Shown here: positions 1 to 8,160 of the stretch, piece by piece
How the letters are laid out: each line of letters starts with the position of its first letter
How positions within the stretch are numbered: position 1 is the stretch's first letter
NCBI RefSeq assembly: GCF_003003255.1
Contig: NZ_PVTD01000001.1
Coordinates: 310,001-374,000, forward strand
Origin: Aliiruegeria haliotis
GTDB taxonomy: Bacteria > Pseudomonadota > Alphaproteobacteria > Rhodobacterales > Rhodobacteraceae
Length of the DNA: 64,000 nt
Reading direction: 5' to 3'
Made by a program: the position numbers and the translations under genes
The notes under the pieces: generated by a model
The model's input: only the letters and a program-made list of their open reading frames with translations
Told to the model about the DNA's origin: nothing
Database searches by the model: none

Positions 1-96
1 GCACGGGCGATGGACCCGCGGATCCGCATGTCACGCATTGACGGGGCTGCGAAATCCGTTCGATGCTGGCGCCGAGCAAAGGAGAGAAGACCTGCC

Positions 97-630
97 ATGG
101 ATTTCCGGACATCGATTCGAACATGCCTGTCGAAATTCGCGACCTTTTCCGGGAGGGCGCCCCGGTCCGAATACTGGTGGTTCCTGCTGTTCGTCGTTCT
201 CGTGTCCTTCGTGGCAAGCGTCCTCGACCAGGCCATGTTCGGCGTCGATCCCGAGACGGGCGAGCCCGGAGGCGCCTTTGCCGGCATCTGGCAACTGGCG
301 ATGTTCCTGCCATTGCTCAGCGCCGGGTGGCGCCGCCTGCAGGATACGGGCCGGCCGGGGTGGTACCTGCTGATCCCGATGCTGATCTCGCTTGCTTTCA
401 TGATCAGCGTTTTCCTCGGCGTGATGTCTTATGGCGCCATCGAACAGGGGGTACCGGATCCCGACACCCTCCGCGCACCGGCTGCGGCCTTCGGGCTGGC
501 GACCATCGTGGCGTTCTCGATCGCGCAGCTCGTCGCCTCGATCCTCATGTTGTGGTGGCTGACGCGCCCGTCCGAACCCGGCGCCAACGCCTATGGCCCG
601 GCCCCCGCCACCACTCCCGCACAGACCTGA
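97..630 (+). CDS. DUF805 family inner-membrane protein
   Basis: A 177-residue membrane protein of the DUF805 family, whose function is unknown. The start at 97 has a good ribosome binding site (GGAGAGAAG, 81-89); the open frame extends 29 codons further upstream without one. The family signature is visible: an N-terminal GRAPRSEYWWF stretch leading into the first hydrophobic segment, a central RRLQDTGRPGW motif between two membrane segments, and a C-terminal segment ending in SEPGANAYGP, close to the usual pGPNrYGP tail. About four membrane segments are expected. The next gene, a small lipoprotein, starts within 17 nt of the stop, so the two are probably co-transcribed. Family assignment is firm; role is not. 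Confidence 0.85.
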   Translation: MDFRTSIRTCLSKFATFSGRAPRSEYWWFLLFVVLVSFVASVLDQAMFGVDPETGEPGGAFAGIWQLAMFLPLLSAGWRRLQDTGRPGWYLLIPMLISLAFMISVFLGVMSYGAIEQGVPDPDTLRAPAAAFGLATIVAFSIAQLVASILMLWWLTRPSEPGANAYGPAPATTPAQT

Positions 631-646
631 TATGAAAGGCCCTCAC

Positions 647-1015
647 ATGCAGCGCAGACACCTCCTTTTCGCCACCCTGCTGGCCAGTGTTCCCCTGATG
701 GGATGCGAGACGTCGACGGGGGCGTCTGGCAGGACGACAGCCGTGCAGGTCGGAACGCCTGCCGGATCGGTGGCAGTGGCGTCCCCGGTGAACAGCGGTC
801 CGGGAACCAATGCCGGGGCCGAACAGCTCCGCGCCCAGTTGACGTTCGATCTGCGGTGGGCGGGGGTGCCGGATGCCTGTATCGCGCAGCTGTCCACGTC
901 GACGCTGGCGCAGGTCAAGGGCCTCACCAGCAAGTCGGCGCGGAGCAGCCGCGAGACCTTGCAACGGCGCCAGCGCATCCGCACCGCGGCAGCCAAGGAT
1001 TGCCCGGGCCTGTGA
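647..1015 (+). CDS. small hypothetical lipoprotein
   Basis: A 122-residue predicted lipoprotein. The N-terminus reads MQRRHLLFATLL followed by ASVPLMGC, a positively charged start, a hydrophobic stretch and a plausible lipobox ending in Cys. The mature part has no domain I recognise. I prefer the ATG at 647 because AAAGG (635-639) sits seven bases upstream; an in-frame ATG at 632, one base after the DUF805 stop, would add five residues. Co-directional and almost touching the upstream gene, so the pair is likely one transcript. No function can be given. Confidence 0.6.
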   Translation: MQRRHLLFATLLASVPLMGCETSTGASGRTTAVQVGTPAGSVAVASPVNSGPGTNAGAEQLRAQLTFDLRWAGVPDACIAQLSTSTLAQVKGLTSKSARSSRETLQRRQRIRTAAAKDCPGL

Positions 1016-1408
1016 CCAAGCCCGTGACCGCGACGTGACCGGAGCGCGATCGGGCCTGCGACTGGGCCAGGTTCGCCACTGTGACCAGGGGTTTTTCCGT
1101 GGCCGCGCCCCACGCGTCCGCGGGTGCGTCGTGATCCCGGTGTCCGCCCGGCGTGCGCCCATGTCGCGGCCCCCGGACCCACGGTCGGTTCTTGCCGGCC
1201 TTGTCGGTCGCTGCTACGGGACGGGGTGACGATGCCGCAAGGCTGAACGGGAGAGACGCTGCGCCGACCCAGACAGGGGGCGCGGCAGATCATCGTCGCG
1301 GCGGGGCCTTGCGGTGCCCGTACCGGCCCCGTATTGCCGCGGTTCAGCGAAGCAAGGGAGCCACGCCATGACCCGAATCCTGAATGTCCTTTTCCCGGAG
1401 GGCGCGCG
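1016..1408. other. intergenic region upstream of the cbiX operon
   Basis: No convincing gene on either strand. I looked for a cobalamin riboswitch because a six-gene corrin operon follows, but the conserved B12-box bases (GCCAGGAGACC) seen at 14422 are absent here. Nothing else recognisable. Confidence 0.5.
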
Positions 1409-2515
1409 ATGAGCAAGATCGGCGTGATGATCTGCGGGCACGGCTCGCGCTCCCAGGCGGCGGTGGACGAATTCGCCGTGCTGGCGGAGAAACTGCCCGC
1501 GCTGCTGCCCGATGACTGGATTGTCGACTACGGCTACCTGGAGTTCGCCAACCCGGTGATCCGGCTCGGGCTCGACAACCTTCGCAACGCCGGTTGCGAC
1601 CGCATCCTGGCGGTGCCGGGCATGCTCTTCGCCGCGATGCACGCCAAGAACGATATCCCGTCGGTTCTGAATGCCTACGGGGCGGAGCACGGGATACAGG
1701 TGGATTACGGCCGGGATCTCGGCGTCGATCCGAAGATGATCAAGGCCGCGTCCGACCGCATCGCTGAGGCGGTTGCACAGGCGGATGCCGAGCATGGTGC
1801 GGTGCCCGCGCATGAAACCTGCCTCGTGGTCATCGGCCGTGGCGCCTCCGACCCGGATGCCAATGCCAACGTGTCCAAGGTTGCGCGGATGCTCTGGGAA
1901 GGGCATGGCTTCGGATGGTGCGAGGTCGGCTATTCCGGCGTCACCTTCCCGCTGGTGGAACCGGCGCTGGAACAGGCCGCGAAGCTGGGTTTCAAACGCT
2001 ACATCGTCTTTCCCTATTTCCTGTTCACCGGGGTGCTGATCGACCGGATCTACGGCTTCACCGACATGGTGGCGGCCAATCACACCGAGGCGCAGTGGGT
2101 GAAGGCCGGTTATCTCAACGATCACCCGATGGTTCTGGCCACCTTTGCCGAACGGATCACGGAGATCCTCGACGGCAACAACGCCATGAATTGCGGCCTC
2201 TGCAAATACCGCACGCAGGTGCTGGGGTTCGAGGCCGAGGTCGGCATGCCGCAGGAGAGCCATCACCACCACGTGGAGGGGCAGGGGGCGAGCGCTCCGG
2301 GCTCCAACGTCGAGGATTGCGCGCTCTGCGACACGTTCTGTACCGGGGCCTGCAGGCTCGATACCGGGCATGACCACCACCATCACCACCACGGGCACGA
2401 CCACGCCCATTCGCACGATCACGAACACGGGCACGACCATCATCACCCTCCCTATCCCCATGCCGATCACCCGATGGGCCCGGAAAGCGTTCGCAAACAC
2501 CTGAAACCGGAATGA
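1409..2515 (+). CDS. cbiX: sirohydrochlorin cobaltochelatase CbiX, long form with Cys motifs and His-rich tail
   Basis: A 368-residue class II chelatase that inserts Co2+ into sirohydrochlorin, the cobalt-early entry to corrin synthesis. The start at 1409 opens MSKIGVMICGHGSRS, with the active-site His in GHGSR; a second chelatase repeat begins near residue 130 (TCLVVIGRGASD). The long form is shown by Cys pairs C262/C265 (MNCGLC) and a cluster C304, C307, C311, C315, as expected for an Fe-S or metal site, then a tail at about 323-358 very rich in His and Asp. CbiX proteins often carry His-rich segments thought to store cobalt. The stop overlaps the cobH start by ATGA. First gene of the operon. 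CobN is also encoded in this window, so two cobalt-insertion routes may coexist. Confidence 0.92.
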   Translation: MSKIGVMICGHGSRSQAAVDEFAVLAEKLPALLPDDWIVDYGYLEFANPVIRLGLDNLRNAGCDRILAVPGMLFAAMHAKNDIPSVLNAYGAEHGIQVDYGRDLGVDPKMIKAASDRIAEAVAQADAEHGAVPAHETCLVVIGRGASDPDANANVSKVARMLWEGHGFGWCEVGYSGVTFPLVEPALEQAAKLGFKRYIVFPYFLFTGVLIDRIYGFTDMVAANHTEAQWVKAGYLNDHPMVLATFAERITEILDGNNAMNCGLCKYRTQVLGFEAEVGMPQESHHHHVEGQGASAPGSNVEDCALCDTFCTGACRLDTGHDHHHHHHGHDHAHSHDHEHGHDHHHPPYPHADHPMGPESVRKHLKPE

Positions 2516-3231
2516 CGCTGGACTACGAGCGGGATCCCAGGGCGATCTACGCACAGAGTTTCGCAACCATAGAGGCGGAGGCGCGTCTGGATGCGCTTCC
2601 GGCAGAGATGCGACCGCTGGCGATCCGACTGATCCACGCCTGCGGAATGGTGGATGTCGTCGAGGACCTGCGGTTTTCCGACGGGGCGGTGGCCGCCGGG
2701 CGGGCGGCGTTGCAGCGAGGAGCCACAGGCGACGCGGGCGACCGCGCGGCGCCGGTGGCTGGATCGGCGGGCATGGCCGACGATCATGGCCGGCCACCCT
2801 GTACCATCCTCTGCGACGCGGAGATGGTGGGGCGCGGCATCATCGCCCGCGCCCTTCCCGACGGCGTCCGGACGCGCGTGACGCTGAACGATACCGCCGT
2901 GCCGGAGCTTGCCCGGACGCTCTCCACCACCCGGTCGGCGGCGGCCGTGGAGCTTTGGCGCGATGATCTCGCCGGTGCGATCGTCGCCATCGGCAACGCG
3001 CCCACGGCGCTGTTTCACCTGCTTGAGCGCCTTGAGGCAGGCTGGCCCAGACCGGCCCTGATCCTCGGGTTTCCCGTCGGGTTCGTTGGCGCCGCGGAAA
3101 GCAAGCAGGCGCTGGCGGAGCTGCCCCATGGCGTGCCATACGTCACCCTGCTGGGTCGGCGCGGAGGATCCGCCATGGCGGCCGCGGCGGTCAACGCACT
3201 AACCCTTGGGCTGGGAGGAGATGGAACATGA
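2512..3231 (+). CDS. cobH: precorrin-8X methylmutase (CobH/CbiC)
   Basis: A 239-residue enzyme that moves the C11 methyl group to C12, turning precorrin-8X (or its cobalt form) into hydrogenobyrinic acid (or cobyrinic acid). The catalytic His is H42 in RLIHACGM, and the ILCDAEMV and GFPVGFVGAAESK motifs are intact. The protein is about 30 residues longer than usual because a Gly/Ala-rich stretch, roughly residues 68-96, separates the AAL helix from the CTILCDAEMV strand. The coding DNA there can form a 9-bp stem (2754-2762 with 2790-2798). Translationally coupled to cbiX and cobL through ATGA overlaps. Confidence 0.92.
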   Translation: MTLDYERDPRAIYAQSFATIEAEARLDALPAEMRPLAIRLIHACGMVDVVEDLRFSDGAVAAGRAALQRGATGDAGDRAAPVAGSAGMADDHGRPPCTILCDAEMVGRGIIARALPDGVRTRVTLNDTAVPELARTLSTTRSAAAVELWRDDLAGAIVAIGNAPTALFHLLERLEAGWPRPALILGFPVGFVGAAESKQALAELPHGVPYVTLLGRRGGSAMAAAAVNALTLGLGGDGT

Positions 3232-4424
3232 AAGAGCCCTGGCTGGACGTGATCGGCATGGGAGACGAAGGCTGGGGGGGGCTCGGTGCCGCGGCGCGTG
3301 CCCGTCTTGAGGCCGCCGAGGTCGTTGTCGCCGGTCCGCGTCACCACGAGCTGGTGCCGCACCTGAGCGCCGAGCGTATCCGCTGGCCTTCGCCGTTCCG
3401 GGAACTGGCGGCGGAAATCGGCACCTGGCGCGACCGCCGCGTCGCGGTGCTCGTGACCGGCGACCCGCTGTGGTATTCCGTCGGCGCGCTGTTCCAGCGC
3501 CACTTCTCGCCCGATGAAATCACCTACTACCCGCAACTCTCCTCCTTCCAGCACGCCGCTGTGCGGATGAAATGGAGCATTGCGGACCTGGAAACGCTGA
3601 CCATCCACGGTCGCCCGGCCGAACAGGCCATTCCTTTCTTCTTTCCCGGTCAGCGGCTGCTGATGCTCACGCAGGACGGCGGCAGCCCGCGCAAGATCGG
3701 CGAGCTTCTGACCGGTCTCGGCATGGGGCCGAGCCGGTTGACGGTGCTTGCAAACCTCGGCGGCCCGCAGGAGAAACGGATCGACGGAACGGCCGCGCAA
3801 TGGCGTGACCGGGCCCCCGATTTCCACGTGCTGGCGGTCGATTGCATCGGCGAGCCGGGCGCAATCGTGCCGCCGCGCACCGGCCTTCCGGACGATGCCT
3901 TCGTCCATGACGGCAAGATGACCAAACGGGAGGTCCGCGCCCTGACGCTCTCCCGGCTGGCGCCGCGTCGCGGGCAGCACCTGTGGGATATCGGAATTGG
4001 CTGCGGGTCGGTTGCCATCGAATGGATGAGGGCCGCGCGCGACATGACGGCCACCGGGATCGACCGTTCCGCGTCCCGGCTCGCGACCGCCGCCGCCAAT
4101 TCCGTGCGCCTCGGCGCGCCGCGCCTCGATCTGCGCAAGGCGACCTTGCCCGACGGTCTCGATGACCTGTCCGATCCCGATGCCGTCTTTATCGGCGGGG
4201 GCCTGTCCGAGGATCTGGCCGACAGGATCCTGGCGCGGCTGCCCGCACATGGGCGTCTGGTGGCAAACGCCGTGACGCTCGAATCCGAAGCCCTGCTGGC
4301 GGCATTGCATGACCGCCACGGCGGGGACCTGATCCGCATCGCGGTATCCCGCGCCAGCGAGGTTGGTCCCTATCGCGGCTGGAAACCCATGATGCCCGTT
4401 ACCCAGTGGAGCCTCACGAAATGA
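3228..4424 (+). CDS. cobL: precorrin-6Y C5,15-methyltransferase (decarboxylating), CbiE-CbiT fusion
   Basis: A 398-residue two-domain enzyme. Residues about 5-210 are the CbiE-type methyltransferase (C5), opening WLDVIGMGDEGW with the conserved VTGDPLWYS loop. Residues about 225-398 are the CbiT-type methyltransferase/decarboxylase (C15 and C12 acetate), with the SAM-binding loop DIGIGCGSVAIEW. The fusion is standard for CobL in aerobic-type alphaproteobacteria. Start and stop both overlap neighbours by ATGA, so expression is coupled to cobH and cobI. Nothing unusual in length or motifs. Confidence 0.94.
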   Translation: MKEPWLDVIGMGDEGWGGLGAAARARLEAAEVVVAGPRHHELVPHLSAERIRWPSPFRELAAEIGTWRDRRVAVLVTGDPLWYSVGALFQRHFSPDEITYYPQLSSFQHAAVRMKWSIADLETLTIHGRPAEQAIPFFFPGQRLLMLTQDGGSPRKIGELLTGLGMGPSRLTVLANLGGPQEKRIDGTAAQWRDRAPDFHVLAVDCIGEPGAIVPPRTGLPDDAFVHDGKMTKREVRALTLSRLAPRRGQHLWDIGIGCGSVAIEWMRAARDMTATGIDRSASRLATAAANSVRLGAPRLDLRKATLPDGLDDLSDPDAVFIGGGLSEDLADRILARLPAHGRLVANAVTLESEALLAALHDRHGGDLIRIAVSRASEVGPYRGWKPMMPVTQWSLTK

Positions 4425-5119
4425 GTGGAACCCTTTACGGCCTGGGCGTTGGCCCCGGCGATCCGGAGCTCTTGACGCTCAAGGCGCACCGGCTGATCCG
4501 GTCCGCTGGTGTCATCGCCTATCCCGCGCCCGACACCGGCGAAAGCTTCGCCCGGGCCATCGTGGCGGAGTACATGCCCGACGGCGCGACGGAGATCGCC
4601 ATCGTGATCCCGATGCGGTCGGAGAGGTTTCCCGCACAGGAAGTCTATGATTCCGCCGCGACGGAGATCGCGCAGGCGCTGGAGGCGGGACAGGACGTGG
4701 TCGTGCTCTGCGAGGGCGATCCGTTCTTCTACGGCTCCTTCATGTACCTGTTCTCCCGCCTCTCGGATCGTTTCCCTACGGAGATCGTGCCCGGCGTCAG
4801 TTCGCTCGGTGCGGTCACGGCGGCGGCAAGCCAGCCGCTGATCGCACGGGAGGAGGTGCTGACCGTGCTGCCCGCGACACTGGAGGAAAGCGAGCTGGAG
4901 CGCCACCTTGCCGATGCCAATGCCGCCGCAATCATGAAGCTGGGCCGTCATTTCGGGAAAACCCGCGCGGTGCTCGACCGGCTTGGCATGACGGAGCGGG
5001 CGCGCTTCGTGTCCCACGCCAGCCTGCCCAACCAGAACGTCTGCCCGTTGTCGGAGGCGCCGGAAACCGCGCCCTATTTCTCGATGATCATCGTGCCCGG
5101 GAAGGATGCCCATGTCTGA
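4421..5119 (+). CDS. cobI: precorrin-2 C20-methyltransferase
   Basis: A 232-residue SAM-dependent methyltransferase of the CobI/CbiL type, acting on precorrin-2 or cobalt-precorrin-2 at C20. The N-terminus LYGLGVGPGDPELLTLKA is the family SAM-binding start, and CEGDPFFYGS and VPGVSS are the other two conserved loops. The ATG at 4421 overlaps the cobL stop (ATGA); an upstream in-frame GTG at 4406 is less likely. Whether it prefers the metal-free or the cobalt substrate cannot be read from the sequence, and this matters because the cluster mixes both pathway types. Confidence 0.93.
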   Translation: MSGTLYGLGVGPGDPELLTLKAHRLIRSAGVIAYPAPDTGESFARAIVAEYMPDGATEIAIVIPMRSERFPAQEVYDSAATEIAQALEAGQDVVVLCEGDPFFYGSFMYLFSRLSDRFPTEIVPGVSSLGAVTAAASQPLIAREEVLTVLPATLEESELERHLADANAAAIMKLGRHFGKTRAVLDRLGMTERARFVSHASLPNQNVCPLSEAPETAPYFSMIIVPGKDAHV

Positions 5120-6929
5120 GGCGACATTGCCGCCGGTCGTGGTCTGTATCCTGCCCACCGCTGCGCCGCTGGGCCAGAAGGTGGCGGATGCCGCGGGCGC
5201 CCGGCTCGACATCCGCGGGCGTGATTTCGATGCGGTGGGGGAGCATCTGCGCGGGCTCTTCCTTGCGGGGCATCCCATCGTCGGGATCGCCTCGGCGGGG
5301 ATCCTGATCCGCACCCTTGCCCCGCTTCTGGGCGACAAGTGGCGGGAGCCGCCGGTGCTGGCACTGGCAGAGGACGGATCCGCCGTGGTGCCGCTGCTTG
5401 GCGGGCATCGTGGTGCCAATGCGCTCGCGCGACGGATCGCGACCGCGCTGGAGGCTGGCGCGGCGGTCACCACCGCTGGCGATGTCTCTCTCGGGGTTGC
5501 GCTGGACGAGCCGCCGGCGGGCTGGACGCTCGACACCCCGGCGGACGCCAAGCCGGTGATGGCAGCATTGCTCTCCGGCACCCGCGGCCAGCTTTCCGGC
5601 GATGCGCCATGGCTGGCGCCCCTGATCGCTTCCGGGGCCGTCGACGCCCTGCCGACAGACCCTGACGCGCCGGTCGTGCTCTCCGTTGCGGGGGCGCCGC
5701 CGCTGATCTACCGGCGCCAGCGGTTCGTGGTTGGCGTCGGCTGCGCGCGCGGCTGCGACCCCGACGAGGTCATCGGGCTGGTGGGGCAGCAACTGGCGGA
5801 GGCGGGGCTCTCCGCCGGGGAGGTCGAGGCGGTTCATTCCATCGACCTCAAGGCCGACGAGGCCGCAATTCATGCCGTCGCCTGTCACCTGAACGTGCCC
5901 GCGCGGTTCCACACGGCCGAACGGCTGGAACAGGAAGCCGCACGGCTGGCCAATCCCTCCGACGTCGTCTTTGCCGAGGTGGGCTGCCACGGGGTCGCGG
6001 AAGGTGCGGCGCTTGCGGCCGCCGGGCCGGATGGCGTGCTCGTGGCTGGGAAGGCCAAGACCGCCAACGCAACCTGCGCCATCGCCTGCTCCGGCGGAGA
6101 CGGCGCCGCGGGTAGCCCGCGCGGTCAGCTGGCCGTGATCGGCATTGGGCCGGGCCAGACAGAGTGGCGCACGCCGGAGGCCACCCGGCTCATCGCGGAG
6201 GCCGACGAGCTCGTGGGCTACGGTTTCTACATCGACCTCCTCGGCCCCGAGGCACGTGGCCGGATGCGCCGCGATTTCGCGTTGGGCGAGGAGGAGGCGC
6301 GCTGCCGCTATGCTCTCGAAGCCGCCGGGGAGGGACGTCGCGTGGCGCTGATCTGTTCCGGCGACGGCGGGATCTATGCCATGGGCGCGCTGGTGATGGA
6401 GCTTCTGGACCGGGACGCCGACAATGGCGGCGTGTCGGCGGCGGCAAAGCGTGTGGCCCTGACCCATGTGCCGGGGATCTCGGCGTTGCAGGCGGCCTCC
6501 GCGCGGGCCGGTGCGCTGCTGGGGCATGATTTCTGCGCCATTTCGCTCTCCGACCTACTGACCCCGCGCGAGGCGATCGTGCAGCGCCTGCATGCGGCGG
6601 CAGAGGGGGATTTCGTGATCGCCTTCTACAACCCTGTCTCCCGCCGCCGGCGCACACTGCTGGCCGAGGCGCGGGAAATCCTGCTGAAACACCGCCCCGC
6701 GGACACCCCGGTCCTGCTGGCCACCTCGCTTGGCCGGCCCGAGGAACACCTCCGGCTGCGCCGCCTCGCCGATCTGGACGTGGACGAGGTGGACATGATG
6801 ACCATTGTCCTCATCGGGTCCTCCGCATCTCGCCGCATCACGTCCGGCGACATCGCCGCCGGGGCCGGTGGCGCATGGATCTACACCCCGCGCGGCTATG
6901 CCAGGCGCATCGACGGAGACACAGCATGA
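5112..6929 (+). CDS. CbiG-CobJ fusion: cobalt-precorrin-5A hydrolase / precorrin-3B C17-methyltransferase
   Basis: A bifunctional protein of about 605 residues. The first part (about 10-170) is the CbiG N-terminal and middle region with SAGILIRTLAPLL and PLLGGHRGAN, the signatures of the lactone-opening enzyme. A CbiG C-terminal/CobE-like domain follows (about 205-325; GVGCARGCDPDEVI). From about 340 the CobJ/CbiH ring-contracting methyltransferase begins (AVIGIGPGQTEW, ICSGDGGIYAMG, VPGISALQAA). I prefer the ATG at 5112 over 5106 because GGGAAGG lies six bases before it. A full-length CbiG, rather than CobE alone, suggests anaerobic-type lactone opening. The stop overlaps cobM by ATGA. Confidence 0.9.
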   Translation: MSEATLPPVVVCILPTAAPLGQKVADAAGARLDIRGRDFDAVGEHLRGLFLAGHPIVGIASAGILIRTLAPLLGDKWREPPVLALAEDGSAVVPLLGGHRGANALARRIATALEAGAAVTTAGDVSLGVALDEPPAGWTLDTPADAKPVMAALLSGTRGQLSGDAPWLAPLIASGAVDALPTDPDAPVVLSVAGAPPLIYRRQRFVVGVGCARGCDPDEVIGLVGQQLAEAGLSAGEVEAVHSIDLKADEAAIHAVACHLNVPARFHTAERLEQEAARLANPSDVVFAEVGCHGVAEGAALAAAGPDGVLVAGKAKTANATCAIACSGGDGAAGSPRGQLAVIGIGPGQTEWRTPEATRLIAEADELVGYGFYIDLLGPEARGRMRRDFALGEEEARCRYALEAAGEGRRVALICSGDGGIYAMGALVMELLDRDADNGGVSAAAKRVALTHVPGISALQAASARAGALLGHDFCAISLSDLLTPREAIVQRLHAAAEGDFVIAFYNPVSRRRRTLLAEAREILLKHRPADTPVLLATSLGRPEEHLRLRRLADLDVDEVDMMTIVLIGSSASRRITSGDIAAGAGGAWIYTPRGYARRIDGDTA

Positions 6930-7699
6930 CGGTTCATTTCATAGGCGCCGGGCCCGGCGATCCGGAGCTGATCACGGTCAAGGCGCAGCGGCTGATCGCG
7001 TCCTGTCCGGTTTGCCTCTATGCGGGGTCGCTGGTGCCGGAGGCCGTCGTGGCCGGCGCGCCCGAAGGCGCGAAGGTCATCGACACAGCGCCGCTGACGC
7101 TCGACCAGATCATGGAGGAGATCGCTGCGGCCCATGCCCTCGGGCAGGACGTGGCCCGGGTGCATTCCGGCGACCCGTCACTCTATGGCGCGATCGCGGA
7201 GCAGGTGCGGCGGCTGAAGGCGCTCGGCATTTCCTATGACATCACGCCGGGCGTGCCCGCCTATTGCGCGGCGGCCGCCGGGATCGGGCAGGAGCTGACG
7301 GTGCCGGAGGTTGCGCAGACGGTCATCCTGACCCGCACCGCGATGAAGTCCACGGGCATGCCGGAGGGCGAGGACCTTGCCACGCTGGGCGCCTCCGGTG
7401 CGACGCTGGCGATCCACCTGTCGGTGCGCAACCTGCTGGAAATCGAACGCCAGCTCTCGCCGCTCTACGGGGCGGATTGCCCGGTGATCGTGGCCTATCG
7501 CGTCGGCTGGCCGGACGAGATGTATGTTCGCGGCACGCTGAGCGATATCCGCGAGAAGGTGCGGAAGGCGAAACTCACCCGGACGGCGCTGGTGCTGGTG
7601 GGCCACGTGTTCAAGGATCACGCGTTCCCGGATTCGGCGCTCTACGATCCCGAGATGCCGCATGTCCTGCGCCCGAAGCGCACCGAAAGGGCCAGTTGA
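6926..7699 (+). CDS. cobM: precorrin-4 C11-methyltransferase
   Basis: A 257-residue SAM methyltransferase (CobM/CbiF). It begins TVHFIGAGPGDPELITVKA, carries RVHSGDPSLYGAI and TPGVPAYCAAAA, and ends in the usual conserved region (LVLVGHVF). The ATG at 6926 overlaps the cobJ stop by ATGA; longer reading into the upstream frame is not needed. Last gene of the first corrin operon; the downstream sequence changes character at once, with about 460 bp of non-coding DNA, an RTX gene and an IS remnant. Confidence 0.94.
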   Translation: MTVHFIGAGPGDPELITVKAQRLIASCPVCLYAGSLVPEAVVAGAPEGAKVIDTAPLTLDQIMEEIAAAHALGQDVARVHSGDPSLYGAIAEQVRRLKALGISYDITPGVPAYCAAAAGIGQELTVPEVAQTVILTRTAMKSTGMPEGEDLATLGASGATLAIHLSVRNLLEIERQLSPLYGADCPVIVAYRVGWPDEMYVRGTLSDIREKVRKAKLTRTALVLVGHVFKDHAFPDSALYDPEMPHVLRPKRTERAS

Positions 7700-8160
7700 G
7701 CCGGCCTCCGGCAGGTGATCTACCGTTCCATTATCGCTCCCTGTGAATGGGCCGCGCCTTCGGTCGGTCCGCCAACCTCGCCAGTTGCTCGCGCTCAATG
7801 CCGGGTCGGAGCATCGCTATCGCGATCCGGAGATAGGACGCGGTGCCGCTGCAATTGGTCCACGCGACGCCAATTGTTTTCCTGATCGACGCGGCAAGCT
7901 GCCAGCGGCCCGGAACGACCGCTGAGAGGCCCGGTCTCCGGCGACTTCTTGGAACCATGTCGCCCTTTCGTGTGTGACATCGGAGAGAAACTACCAATTC
8001 AGGCCGGTCAGACGATTTCCGCGACGCGGCTGTCTGGCGGTTGATTGGGGCGATGTCGGGGAGCCTCCGCCCGCTCTTGTTTTGAGAGATTTCGGGAAAC
8101 GAGTATGCTTGTCGACATGCATTGATGCAAAGCAATTGGGTTTCTTCAGAGAGAAGTGAA
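7700..8160. other. non-coding stretch between cobM and the RTX gene
   Basis: No gene with family resemblance on either strand. Several short open frames on the minus strand show no recognisable domain. The A+T content rises towards 8160. The only element I would point to is the candidate promoter near its right end. Confidence 0.45.
8082..8109 (+). promoter_or_regulatory. candidate sigma70 promoter for the RTX gene
   Basis: TTGAGA, a 16-base spacer and TATGCT, about 50 bases before the RTX start codon. Pattern match by eye only. Confidence 0.35.

Noticed and set aside
1016-1408. Possible cobalamin riboswitch before cbiX because of a GCCACTG string near 1074
   Set aside because: The B12 box and the P1 pairing are missing; a seven-base match is not enough.
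7731-8135. 134-codon minus-strand frame between cobM and the RTX gene
   Set aside because: A short patch vaguely recalls a transposase C-terminus, but there is no clear start, domain or supporting end sequence.
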